From positions 1 through 15,657 of the forward strand of contig DAOTWY010000158.1 of assembly GCA_034435635.1 (NCBI GenBank): DNA of 15,657 nucleotides, in the 5' to 3' direction. Every line of letters starts with the position of its first letter. Positions within the stretch are counted from its first letter, which is position 1. A model generated the notes under the pieces. It was not told where the DNA came from and searched no databases. It was given only the letters and a program-made list of their open reading frames with translations. This DNA comes from DAOTWY01 sp003696565. Lineage in GTDB: Bacteria > Chloroflexota > Anaerolineae > Aggregatilineales > Phototrophicaceae. The position numbers were made by a program, and so were the translations under genes. Positions 7,801-15,619 of the stretch are shown piece by piece.

Positions 7801-9684
7801 ATGAAACGCTTATTAGGTTTATTCTTGCTGTTAGCTCTAGTTGTGCCAATCGTCGCACAATCAACATATACTGATGACGGCAGCGGGATCAGCGTGGTCG
7901 TCCCCGCAGGATGGACACCAGTCCCCGTTCAGGATGGGTTAATTGTGGTCAGTGGCGACGAATTAGCAGCTATCTGGTTTCAGTGGTTTAATGCACAACC
8001 AGGTTCCACGGTGGATAATTGCCTGCAACAAATTGTGGATACATTTGCTTCTGGCTTAAACAACGTTAGCAACATCACGCAGGATAGCGAAGCACCAAAC
8101 CTAGCATCATTAGAATATGAAAACGGTAACGGCTTCGCCATGATGACTTGCAATGTGATTGACTCACGAATTTTAGGGATATTATTGGCAACAGATAACA
8201 GCACTTATGATGCTTATTGGCAAATCATGGCAGATATATTTGATAGTGCATCCCTGGTTGAAGAGACATCCCAAACAGCCCCTGCACAACCGCCAGTACA
8301 AGCCCCTCCCGCTACAGCTTCAGGTAACATCAGTATTCAGGTTGCCCCTGGTTGGGTTATTAGCGATCAGGGGGATAACTTCTTGCTCGTTATAGATAGT
8401 CAACAGAGCGGTGCTTTGCTCTATGTCGGTTACGATCAACAAGCCCCAGGTATGACACCGGTTTCATGCCTAAACGATTTCTTAGCTGAGCTAGGCAATG
8501 CTGGCATTGCAGGCATTCAAGTTACTGCGTCAGAAGAGTTAGATGCGGAGACAGTTTATGCAGAATTTACCCACACGAATAACACAGTCAGCGGTGCGGC
8601 ATCTTGTCAGATCAGCAGCGGCATGTCTTATATCCGCGTTTTATCTGTTCCAAACACGTTATATGAAGCATATTGGTCATCTATGATTGACATGCTACGC
8701 ACTGTACAATTCCCAGGGGATCAAGCTATGACGCAGCAAAGCACACAAGTCCAGCCACAAACAACAAATGTCGATGATCCTTTCGCGGTACTAGGAGGGA
8801 TAGCCCCGGTTAATGTACCACAACTACCACAAGGGCAACCCGCTGTGATCGAATCCGCCCCACCTGTGCCCGTGAACATCAGCTATACCACTTGGGTAGA
8901 CCCTATTGAAAACGCCTTTGCCATTGAAGTCCCGGTTAGTTGGACGGTAGACGGGGGAATGTATGATGTATTCGGGACAAAACTCCCGTTCTATAGCTTG
9001 CTATCACCGGATGAATCAATTCTAATTTTCGTCGGACAAACTGAGATTTTGCTCTCATTGCAACCTAGCCCTGCATGGGAGCAAGCAGGCTATAGTGAAG
9101 GTACAAGCGTCTATGCCGATAACAGTTTTTATGTACGCATTGCCAGCTATCGCACTGGAGCACAAGCTGCCCAAGAAATTGTAGAAGCCAATATCGCGCC
9201 ATTGTGTGAACAATTTAACATCACAGAGGTCCGTGATAGGCAAGATTCCAGCGGCTTAACGCCAGATCAATCGGCTTATGTCAGTGCTGGCGAAGTTGCA
9301 TATACCTGTGTTATTGAAGGAACCCCAGCCGTTGGGTATCAATACGCCGTGACCTATGCCACAATTGACCCAACCTATGGCGAGGTTTGGACTATTCAAG
9401 ATATTTTTGGTTTTATCGCAGAAGCAGGACGGGAAGAAGAAGCGATTGTTGCTTTAACCCATTCGATGCAATCCTTCACACCGAATGACCAATGGCTTCA
9501 GGCATATCAGCAACAACAACAGCAAATTATACAACAAGCGCAAGCCCAAATGGACGATGCCGCTTATTATGCAATGCTATCTGAAATTTCAGCGATGGAA
9601 CACGAAACCACTATGGCGATTATCGGGAATATGGGTGGTGATGTGACATGGGAATGGGAATGGGAGTACGATTATGGCTGGTAA
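7801..9684 (+). CDS. Secreted protein with three PsbP/DcrB-like modules, each with a cysteine pair
   Basis: A 627-residue exported protein of unknown function. After a signal peptide (MKRLLGLFLLLALVVPIVAQ) come three related modules: about 22-155, 175-305 and 361-560. Each opens with an amphipathic beta pattern ending in a PxxW motif (VVVPAGW, IQVAPGW, IEVPVSW) and each contains one cysteine in a helix and one in a later strand: C74/C117, C223/C269, C469/C503. The pattern resembles PsbP/DcrB-like folds, but this is by eye. Linkers are Pro/Gln-rich (APAQPPVQAPP, and a longer one at 307-360). The C terminus has a Gln run (570-575) and ends in WEWEWEYDYGW. The ATG at 7801 is preferred over the GTG at 7789, since AAGGTGA at 7786-7792 is 8 nt upstream. 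The last 11 bases overlap the next gene. Confidence 0.82.
   Translation: MKRLLGLFLLLALVVPIVAQSTYTDDGSGISVVVPAGWTPVPVQDGLIVVSGDELAAIWFQWFNAQPGSTVDNCLQQIVDTFASGLNNVSNITQDSEAPNLASLEYENGNGFAMMTCNVIDSRILGILLATDNSTYDAYWQIMADIFDSASLVEETSQTAPAQPPVQAPPATASGNISIQVAPGWVISDQGDNFLLVIDSQQSGALLYVGYDQQAPGMTPVSCLNDFLAELGNAGIAGIQVTASEELDAETVYAEFTHTNNTVSGAASCQISSGMSYIRVLSVPNTLYEAYWSSMIDMLRTVQFPGDQAMTQQSTQVQPQTTNVDDPFAVLGGIAPVNVPQLPQGQPAVIESAPPVPVNISYTTWVDPIENAFAIEVPVSWTVDGGMYDVFGTKLPFYSLLSPDESILIFVGQTEILLSLQPSPAWEQAGYSEGTSVYADNSFYVRIASYRTGAQAAQEIVEANIAPLCEQFNITEVRDRQDSSGLTPDQSAYVSAGEVAYTCVIEGTPAVGYQYAVTYATIDPTYGEVWTIQDIFGFIAEAGREEEAIVALTHSMQSFTPNDQWLQAYQQQQQQIIQQAQAQMDDAAYYAMLSEISAMEHETTMAIIGNMGGDVTWEWEWEYDYGW
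9649..9666 (+). promoter_or_regulatory. Repeated Shine-Dalgarno-like run before the metalloprotease gene
   Basis: Three tandem TGGGAA/TGGGAG hexamers end the cysteine-pair gene and lie 7 nt before the metalloprotease ATG at 9674. The last one (GGGAG, 9662-9666) is correctly spaced as a ribosome binding site. In the upstream frame the same bases encode WEWEWE, so the odd C-terminal tail may in part reflect this translation signal. Confidence 0.5.
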
Positions 9685-10912
9685 AATACTGCTCTTTGTA
9701 TTGATTGTGTTAGCAAGTGCCTTCCGTGTGGAGGCACAGCCTGATTTTGAATTGCGGAATATCATCTTACGTTATGATGGCACACATGAGTTAGGGACGT
9801 TTGCAGTGGTTGTTTGCAATCATGCGATAATCCCCGCCCGTGATTTTGAAATTAACCTAGAAGCAAACGACACCACCATCACCATCGTAGGAGAGCGACT
9901 GAACCAAGGTTGTATGCATTTTTTTGATGCCGAGTCATCTTTTGATGTATTCGGTCTTCAAGATGGTCAGACAGTGACCGTAACCGCTACTTTACAAGAT
10001 CAAACCTTACAACAGGATATCGTTGTAGACACGTTATCTCATCAGGGAGAACGCTCTAACCCAGATATGTATGAGGCTTGTATGCAATCCGGCAGCCATG
10101 CAGATTGCTATCATCTGATGTTTGATACACCCACGCCCGATGAGATCAAAGTTCAAAGCGGTTCATATTTTGTCATCACCCCCATAGATCATGAGCGATT
10201 GGCGGCGTTTTATCTGTTTGATCTACTTCAGTGTAGCCAAAACATCAGCGAGTATTTTGCGGTAGATGCTCCACCTGTCATCATGCGGCGGCTCATCATT
10301 TCTGATGGTTATTCTGGCAGTTATGCAGCGGTTGATGACATCACTACATTAAATACTGACGCTGGATTCCGCAGTATGGGGGCAAACCTCCCAAACTGGT
10401 GGAACCAAATTAACAATGGTGGTTGTGGCGATCCACATGAAACTACCCACATCTTTGTGAGCGAAACAGTTCTACCTGGTTGGCTCAATGAAGGACTAGC
10501 CACATTTATGGAAGACACCTCACGCACAAATCATCACAGTCCAATACCAGTGAGGTGTTTATTTGATGAGAACAAATTTGCCACGGAATATGCTGGTGAG
10601 GTGACATTCACGAACTTGATGAACGATCAGTTTGACCCAACTGTGCCAAGCATTTACTACTATTTTTCAGCAGCATGCTTTTGGGTTTATCTGGAAGATC
10701 AATATGGACAAGAGACAATCCAGCAAATTGTGCAACGATTAATTGAGAATCGTGATGTCGTTTTTCAAGGTTGCCCAGCAGATGAGAGTGAACGTCCAGA
10801 CGTGTATTTTATCCGAGATATTGTCAATCCAGTATTAGAGACAGATATCACGCCCATCTTGACACAAATGTATGGAATCACAAGCGATTTATATACAGGA
10901 TGCGAACGATGA
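9674..10912 (+). CDS. Secreted gluzincin-type metalloprotease-like protein (peptidase MA-like)
   Basis: A 412-residue protein with a signal peptide (MAGKILLFVLIVLASAFRVEA) and an N-terminal beta domain (about 22-125). Residues 130-300 form a putative zinc peptidase domain: HETTH at 255-259 supplies two histidine ligands and the general base Glu256, and GWLNEGLATFMED supplies the probable third ligand Glu273. The 'WLNEGLA' context is typical of the peptidase MA-like gluzincin family (PF13485-like). The gap between the second His and the third Glu is 13 residues, shorter than the 18 of the M1 family. Activity is inferred, not shown. The protein has several cysteines, consistent with export. The ATG at 9674 overlaps the previous gene by 11 nt, with GGGAG 7 nt upstream; the stop overlaps the next ATG by 4 nt, indicating translational coupling. 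Confidence 0.82.
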   Translation: MAGKILLFVLIVLASAFRVEAQPDFELRNIILRYDGTHELGTFAVVVCNHAIIPARDFEINLEANDTTITIVGERLNQGCMHFFDAESSFDVFGLQDGQTVTVTATLQDQTLQQDIVVDTLSHQGERSNPDMYEACMQSGSHADCYHLMFDTPTPDEIKVQSGSYFVITPIDHERLAAFYLFDLLQCSQNISEYFAVDAPPVIMRRLIISDGYSGSYAAVDDITTLNTDAGFRSMGANLPNWWNQINNGGCGDPHETTHIFVSETVLPGWLNEGLATFMEDTSRTNHHSPIPVRCLFDENKFATEYAGEVTFTNLMNDQFDPTVPSIYYYFSAACFWVYLEDQYGQETIQQIVQRLIENRDVVFQGCPADESERPDVYFIRDIVNPVLETDITPILTQMYGITSDLYTGCER

Positions 10913-13446
10913 AACGCCTCTTTTTGCTATACTTTATGATCGTGATGGTGTTGACCTTCCACCACCCCTCACAAATACAAGCACAGTCCAATGCCGAATG
11001 GACAATTATGGTATACGGTGCGATGGATAACGATCTGGAAAAATATATTTTTGCCGATCTTCAAGAGATTCAGATCGTCGGTAGCACACCTGATGTCAAT
11101 TTCATCGCACAGGTTGACCGGACAACGGGCTATGAAACGCGCGGTGGCGATTGGACGGACACACGTCGTTTTTACCTAGAACAAACCGTTTTACCAAACT
11201 ATACCCTGGAACAAAAAATCACCCTGACAGCGGAGTATTTTGCTGGTCAGGGAGCAGGTACAGTTGAGCAATTAGCCCAGGAACTCACTCAAATCGCTAA
11301 TAGTGACTCTGCTTTATTTGATCGAATTTTTCAGGTCAATTTAATTGATGTGAATTTTGATTTACAACCGGTGGAGATCATCGGTGAAGCAGATATGGGA
11401 GACCCTCAAACCCTAGCGGATTTTGTCGCTTGGGGAATTACGAACTATCCAGCGAATCGTTATATGTTAGTCATTTCTTCACATGGGAGTGGCTGGGCAG
11501 GTTTAGGACCGGATTATGACAGCGGTCAATCCATGTTAGAGTTGAGTGAAATCGAAAGCGGTGTGAGAGCTGCATTAGATGCCACGGGGGTTGATAAGTT
11601 AGATATTATCGGTTTTGATGCGTGCCTGATGTCGCAATATGAGGTTGCCAGTGCGCTACAAAGCATCGCTGATTTTTCCCTAGCGGCGGAAGAAGTTATC
11701 CCTGGGCAAGGATGGCAATATACCGAACCCATGCAGGTATTGGTCAATAATCCAACCATGGATGCACGTAGCTTAGGACAAGTCATCATCGATGCGTATG
11801 TTAATGGATATCGTGCCGCTGGGATCACCAAAGTGGATTTGCACCTATTGGACTTATCTCAAATTGGGCAAGTGATCACTGCGCTGGCAGAATTTGACAA
11901 TATCATCAGCACAGATTTAGCCGTCTCGTTAACCGCGTTAGCAACTGCACGCCAAAGCGCACAATCTTTTGGCATTGATCCTTCGGTTGGGGATAATGGA
12001 TATTTCTCATTCATTGATTTAAAGGATTTTATGCAACGGCTATATATCCAGAGCTTGGGTCGTCCCAATCTACTAAATGCGATTGATCGACTGGTTCAGG
12101 CTGTTGATGCTGCGGTGGCATATTCATCTGCAGACGAATATCTTCCTGGAGCACAAGGCATGTCTATTTACTTTCCGCTTAATACACAAATGTATACACT
12201 ATTCGGCGGGCAAAAAGGCTATGCTTTTGCCTCCACCGGTGCCCAACTGTGGAATGGGTTATTGAATGACATCCATGAAACCATCAACAATCAGATTGAC
12301 CCATCCTCCCTATCCGTACAGATCACCCAAGCACCAGATACTGGTAATTTATATGACCCACCCTCCATTTATTTTAACTATAGCGGGATTGGGATCAACA
12401 GCGTTAAAGCAGTTGTGCTACTGCAACTCAATAATGGCTCAGAAGTGATTTTAGAGACTAGCCTGATTGCACGCACCGTCACTGCCGAACTTGGTCAACA
12501 GCTTTATGAGTATCTGGATTTTAGCCCAAGAGACACCAATATCTATACTTGGTCTCCTAAAATCAGCGTATTAACAGATGGCAACCAAAGTGTGCCTGTC
12601 TTACTTGTGCCACGCGGCATTAGTGAAGCCCTAATACGTGGGGTACTATTAGATCAAGACTTCAATATCATCAACGATGCTGTGTTGATCTATAATGGCA
12701 CGACACAAGAGGTTACCAATGTGATCAGCTTTGCAGAAAATGGCGCACCCTTTCAACTCAGTCCTGAGCCTGGAACATATTTTATGCCAATATGGGAGAC
12801 ACTTTCACCCAATGGGGAACTAGCGGTGGAACTGTCACAAGTCGCGTTTGACATCAGCCGAGAACTACCACAAGTTAACACAGTTGCGGCACCAGATGGC
12901 ATGTATCGAATCGGTTTTGAAATTATTGACCTGGCAGGAAATGCTGTGTTTGACGCTGCTAATGTGACCATTATCAACAGCGGGCTAGACCAAAATTGGC
13001 AGAGAAGCAACTTATTTACACTGGGGTTAAGCTTCTTATATCCCCTAGATTGGTCAGAGCCATCGCTCTTCTTCCGTGAAGATGGGGCTGTTGCTGTGAG
13101 TATGGCTGCGCCAGATAATGCCACAACACTATTAGGTATTGTTGTTTATGAAGGGCGAGCATTTGATGAGGTTCTTGCGGAAACACGTCAGCGTGCCGGT
13201 GAGCTGCAAGGTGTCACCATGTCTGATACGCAAAATTTAACGGACTTACCATATACGCCAGTTGGCTTTGAATACAACTTCATGTTGAACGGTCAAAATA
13301 TAACGGGGATACGCTTGGTTTACAATGTGCCGCAAAACAACCGCGTGTATATCGTCAACCTGACTGTGCCAATGGAACAGTATAATTTTGGTATTGAGGT
13401 TTTGTCACAGTTTGCCAACAGCGTAACATTCTTTATGCCGGAATAA
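10909..13446 (+). CDS. Secreted clostripain-family (C11) cysteine protease
   Basis: An 845-residue exported protein. After the signal peptide (to about IQAQ, residue 26) the C11 domain opens with WTIMVYGAMDNDLE, the family hallmark. The catalytic dyad is visible: His192 in VISSHGSGWAG and Cys239 in IIGFDACLMSQYEVA. The caspase-like fold extends to about residue 450. A beta-rich middle region follows (about 460-690). The last ~145 residues (from LSFLYPLDW to the end) resemble the PsbP/DcrB-like modules of the cysteine-pair protein, but lack cysteines. C11 enzymes cut after Arg or Lys and usually mature by self-cleavage; that this one does so is inference. ATG 10909 forms an ATGA overlap with the previous stop and has AGGA 8 nt upstream; the ATG at 10900 would add three residues and lacks a usable site. 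It is the last gene of the operon. Confidence 0.9.
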   Translation: MKRLFLLYFMIVMVLTFHHPSQIQAQSNAEWTIMVYGAMDNDLEKYIFADLQEIQIVGSTPDVNFIAQVDRTTGYETRGGDWTDTRRFYLEQTVLPNYTLEQKITLTAEYFAGQGAGTVEQLAQELTQIANSDSALFDRIFQVNLIDVNFDLQPVEIIGEADMGDPQTLADFVAWGITNYPANRYMLVISSHGSGWAGLGPDYDSGQSMLELSEIESGVRAALDATGVDKLDIIGFDACLMSQYEVASALQSIADFSLAAEEVIPGQGWQYTEPMQVLVNNPTMDARSLGQVIIDAYVNGYRAAGITKVDLHLLDLSQIGQVITALAEFDNIISTDLAVSLTALATARQSAQSFGIDPSVGDNGYFSFIDLKDFMQRLYIQSLGRPNLLNAIDRLVQAVDAAVAYSSADEYLPGAQGMSIYFPLNTQMYTLFGGQKGYAFASTGAQLWNGLLNDIHETINNQIDPSSLSVQITQAPDTGNLYDPPSIYFNYSGIGINSVKAVVLLQLNNGSEVILETSLIARTVTAELGQQLYEYLDFSPRDTNIYTWSPKISVLTDGNQSVPVLLVPRGISEALIRGVLLDQDFNIINDAVLIYNGTTQEVTNVISFAENGAPFQLSPEPGTYFMPIWETLSPNGELAVELSQVAFDISRELPQVNTVAAPDGMYRIGFEIIDLAGNAVFDAANVTIINSGLDQNWQRSNLFTLGLSFLYPLDWSEPSLFFREDGAVAVSMAAPDNATTLLGIVVYEGRAFDEVLAETRQRAGELQGVTMSDTQNLTDLPYTPVGFEYNFMLNGQNITGIRLVYNVPQNNRVYIVNLTVPMEQYNFGIEVLSQFANSVTFFMPE

Positions 13447-13455
13447 CATCAATCT

Positions 13456-13487
13456 AACCGGCTGCCTCAGTTTGAAGGTAGCCGGTT
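13456..13487. terminator. Hairpin between convergent operon and modB ends
   Basis: An 11-bp inverted repeat (13456-13466 with 13477-13487, core ACCGGCT, one G-U pair on the plus strand) lies between the clostripain stop at 13446 and extends into the last codons of modB. Neither strand has a proper T tract after it, so it is only a candidate bidirectional terminator or RNA 3'-end stabiliser. Confidence 0.4.
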
Positions 13488-14243
13488 GATACTCTGAGAA
13501 ATCAATAAAGCGATTAACGCCAACACCACCAGCAACACCCCAGTTGCCACAGCAGCATTCACATCGCGTTCCAGAATGTTATAGATTAACAAAGGCATCG
13601 TTTGCGTACGCCCTTGTAGGCTGCCGGCAAATAAAATGGTCGCACCGAACTCCCCCAAAGCCCGCGCCCAACACAATACAACACCTGCCAGCAAAGTTCG
13701 TGAGCTTAATGGTATTGTGATCCGCAAGAATAAGATCATACCACCTGCACCGTCTACCTGCGCAGCTTCTTCAATATCCCGTGGAACATTTGAAAACCCA
13801 ACCTGAGCGGCACGCACATAAAACGGAGCAGCAACAAATGTCTGTGCTAAAACAACCGCCGTTGTTGAAAACGGCAACACAATATCCCATTGTTGCAAAA
13901 ACGGACCCAACACACCACGCCGCCCAAACATCAATAACAGGGCTAAACCGGCAACGGCTGGTGGTAACACAATCGGCAGTTCTACTAACGTATTCAATAT
14001 ACGCCGCCCCACAAACCGCCCGCGTGCTAATAAATACGCCAGCGGTGTGCCAAAAAGCAGTGTGAGGATCACGGTGAAAAACGTTGTTGTTAAACTTAAA
14101 TTAACGGCATCGGTCACAACTGAGGCTTGGAGCGTTTGCCAGGCGCGGGTTTGTATCGCGCGGACCACCAGCGCACCAATTGGCGCACTTAAAAACAATA
14201 TCGCAATACCAGCAATGAAAATAAGTAGGAAGCGTCTCATCAT
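13467..14243 (-). CDS. modB: Molybdate ABC transporter permease ModB
   Basis: A 258-residue inner-membrane permease with about six hydrophobic segments. The cytoplasmic ABC-contact (EAA) loop is clear at 158-178: EEAAQVDGAGG...ITIP. Family marks include VELPIVLPPAVAGLALL, and RALGEFGATILFAGS near the C terminus. It should form the membrane channel for molybdate or tungstate delivered by ModA and be driven by a ModC ATPase, which is not encoded here. Its ATG overlaps the modA stop by 4 nt (ATGA at 14243-14240); a second ATG at 14240 is possible. No clear Shine-Dalgarno sequence precedes it, so translation is likely coupled to modA. CysT/CysW sulfate permeases are similar, but the neighbouring ModA supports the molybdate assignment. 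Confidence 0.93.
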   Translation of the reverse strand: MMRRFLLIFIAGIAILFLSAPIGALVVRAIQTRAWQTLQASVVTDAVNLSLTTTFFTVILTLLFGTPLAYLLARGRFVGRRILNTLVELPIVLPPAVAGLALLLMFGRRGVLGPFLQQWDIVLPFSTTAVVLAQTFVAAPFYVRAAQVGFSNVPRDIEEAAQVDGAGGMILFLRITIPLSSRTLLAGVVLCWARALGEFGATILFAGSLQGRTQTMPLLIYNILERDVNAAVATGVLLVVLALIALLISQSINRLPSN

Positions 14244-15445
14244 CGGATAACAGGCGGCGCATCACGCAGATTGATATTCACAACAGTACCCACATCGCGC
14301 CCGGCTGGGTCAATCAACCTTGCCCCCTCCTCCAGAATAGTGTTATTTTGTGAATATGCCAATACAATTAGTTGGTTACCGTGCCTGGGGTCAATTTCTG
14401 CCCAAGCGATCACCACCTGCTTGCCGTCTTGCCCTGTGATGACAACGAACATATTCAAGCGATCCAACACAGTCGGATCAAAGTATGGCTGGGCGGCGTT
14501 CAAGATATCCCACAACAATACACCCGTAAAATCACCAACGGTGTGCGGGATGAATGCTGTAGATAATTGATCGATCGTCAAGGATAATGGGTTTAGGACT
14601 AAACCATCTACCGATAACGTATCATCGGTAGGCAAGATGATATGATCCGACAGAACTGGCTTACGGATCGAGAGAAACCCCCACTCCACTAGAATATCCT
14701 GACCAGCATCAGAAAGAACAAAGTCAATAAAACGCTGTGCTAGTTGTGGGTCGTTTGTATCATTTGTGGCAGCAATGGGATAAGCAATCATCGCCCCTAA
14801 CACATCTGGGAAGGGGATCATTTGCACGCTTGATGCAAGGTCAGGTGTCACATCAGAAGCATACACAAAAGCTGCATCCGCCTCACCTAAAGCGACCTTC
14901 GCCGTGATTTGCCGCACATTGGGTTCTTCTGAAACGAGATTATGCATCACTGCCTGTGGATACGCTTCGCCATAAGCTGGATAATCCGCTAGGCGTGTTA
15001 GTAAGGTATCCACATATGAGCGAATGGGAACGCCAGGAGACGCTAAAATAAGCCGAACATCTGGGTTAGCGAGGTCAAGCAAGGACTGAATCCCTGCAGG
15101 GTTGTCTATCGGTGTAATTAACGTCAGGCGGTTGCGCGCAAAAATCTGAACGGGTTCAGCGATCCGCCCAGCTTCTAAGGCGACCTGCATTTGAGCTTGG
15201 TTAGCACTGGCGAATATATCTGCTGGCGCACCTTGTGCTAATTGCGCCGCTAAAGTTGATGATCCCCCAAAGTTCAATAAAATTTGCACATCCGGGTTTT
15301 CTGCTTCAAATGCCACGGCAATGGCTTCATAAGCATCCGTCAAAGAAGCCGCCGCAAAGATCACGAGTTCATCCCTGGCATGGACTGCGTTGATGTTGAA
15401 TAACCATAAGATCAGCCCAAGCCCTAACAATAATTTTTTATTCAT
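14240..15445 (-). CDS. modA: Molybdate-binding protein ModA fused to a molybdopterin-oxidoreductase-like domain
   Basis: A 401-residue exported protein, much longer than usual ModA (about 250). A signal peptide (to about VHA, residue 23) is followed by a full ModA domain (about 24-268): LVIFAAASLTDAYEAI, NFGGSSTLAAQLAQGAPADIFASAN, RNRLTLITP, SPGVPIRSYVDTLL and EADAAFVYASDV, the segments that hold the oxyanion in this family. From Val279 (VDGLVLNPLSLTIDQL) to the end is a second domain resembling the PF00174-type oxidoreductase fold: GVLLWDILNAAQPY, FVVITGQDGKQVVIAWAEIDP and EEGARLIDPAG. It has no cysteine, so no molybdenum ligand is visible. It may bind molybdopterin or another ligand without catalysis (inference). 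The ATG at 15445 is preferred over the GTG at 15448; no Shine-Dalgarno sequence is obvious. It forms an operon with modB. Confidence 0.92.
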   Translation of the reverse strand: MNKKLLLGLGLILWLFNINAVHARDELVIFAAASLTDAYEAIAVAFEAENPDVQILLNFGGSSTLAAQLAQGAPADIFASANQAQMQVALEAGRIAEPVQIFARNRLTLITPIDNPAGIQSLLDLANPDVRLILASPGVPIRSYVDTLLTRLADYPAYGEAYPQAVMHNLVSEEPNVRQITAKVALGEADAAFVYASDVTPDLASSVQMIPFPDVLGAMIAYPIAATNDTNDPQLAQRFIDFVLSDAGQDILVEWGFLSIRKPVLSDHIILPTDDTLSVDGLVLNPLSLTIDQLSTAFIPHTVGDFTGVLLWDILNAAQPYFDPTVLDRLNMFVVITGQDGKQVVIAWAEIDPRHGNQLIVLAYSQNNTILEEGARLIDPAGRDVGTVVNINLRDAPPVIR

Positions 15446-15487
15446 CACAAATGACAGTATGCTTAATTGGTCGAGTCACAGTTTTAG

Positions 15488-15517
15488 ATTGTAACGAACC
15501 CATACAATCCCTGTCAA
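15488..15517 (-). promoter_or_regulatory. Sigma-70-type promoter of modAB
   Basis: On the minus strand a perfect -35 TTGACA (15517-15512) is followed after 18 nt by TACAAT (15493-15488, 5 of 6 to consensus). Transcription would start near 15481, giving a leader of about 36 nt before the ATG at 15445. I see no ModE-type palindrome or molybdenum-cofactor riboswitch in that short leader. Confidence 0.7.
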
Positions 15518-15553
15518 CTTGGATGAAGAAAAACCCGCATCGGTAGTGTATTT

Positions 15554-15582
15554 CGGTACACCCCCACGTGTGTGGGGAAAAC
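15554..15582 (-). CRISPR. Single type I-E-like CRISPR repeat
   Basis: Exactly 29 nt with the type I-E layout: CGGT at one end, a CCCCAC/GTGGGG hairpin with a 4-nt loop, and GGGGAAAAC at the other end. It matches the E. coli repeat (reverse orientation) at about 19 of 29 positions, with stem changes that keep pairing. In standard orientation it reads on the minus strand (GTTTTCCCC...). No second copy occurs 32-33 nt away on either side, so it is an isolated repeat, not an array. An unrelated hairpin is the alternative. Confidence 0.55.
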
Positions 15583-15619
15583 TGTTGCGCTTGGTCTCCG
15601 CCGCTATCAGCAGCTCTTC

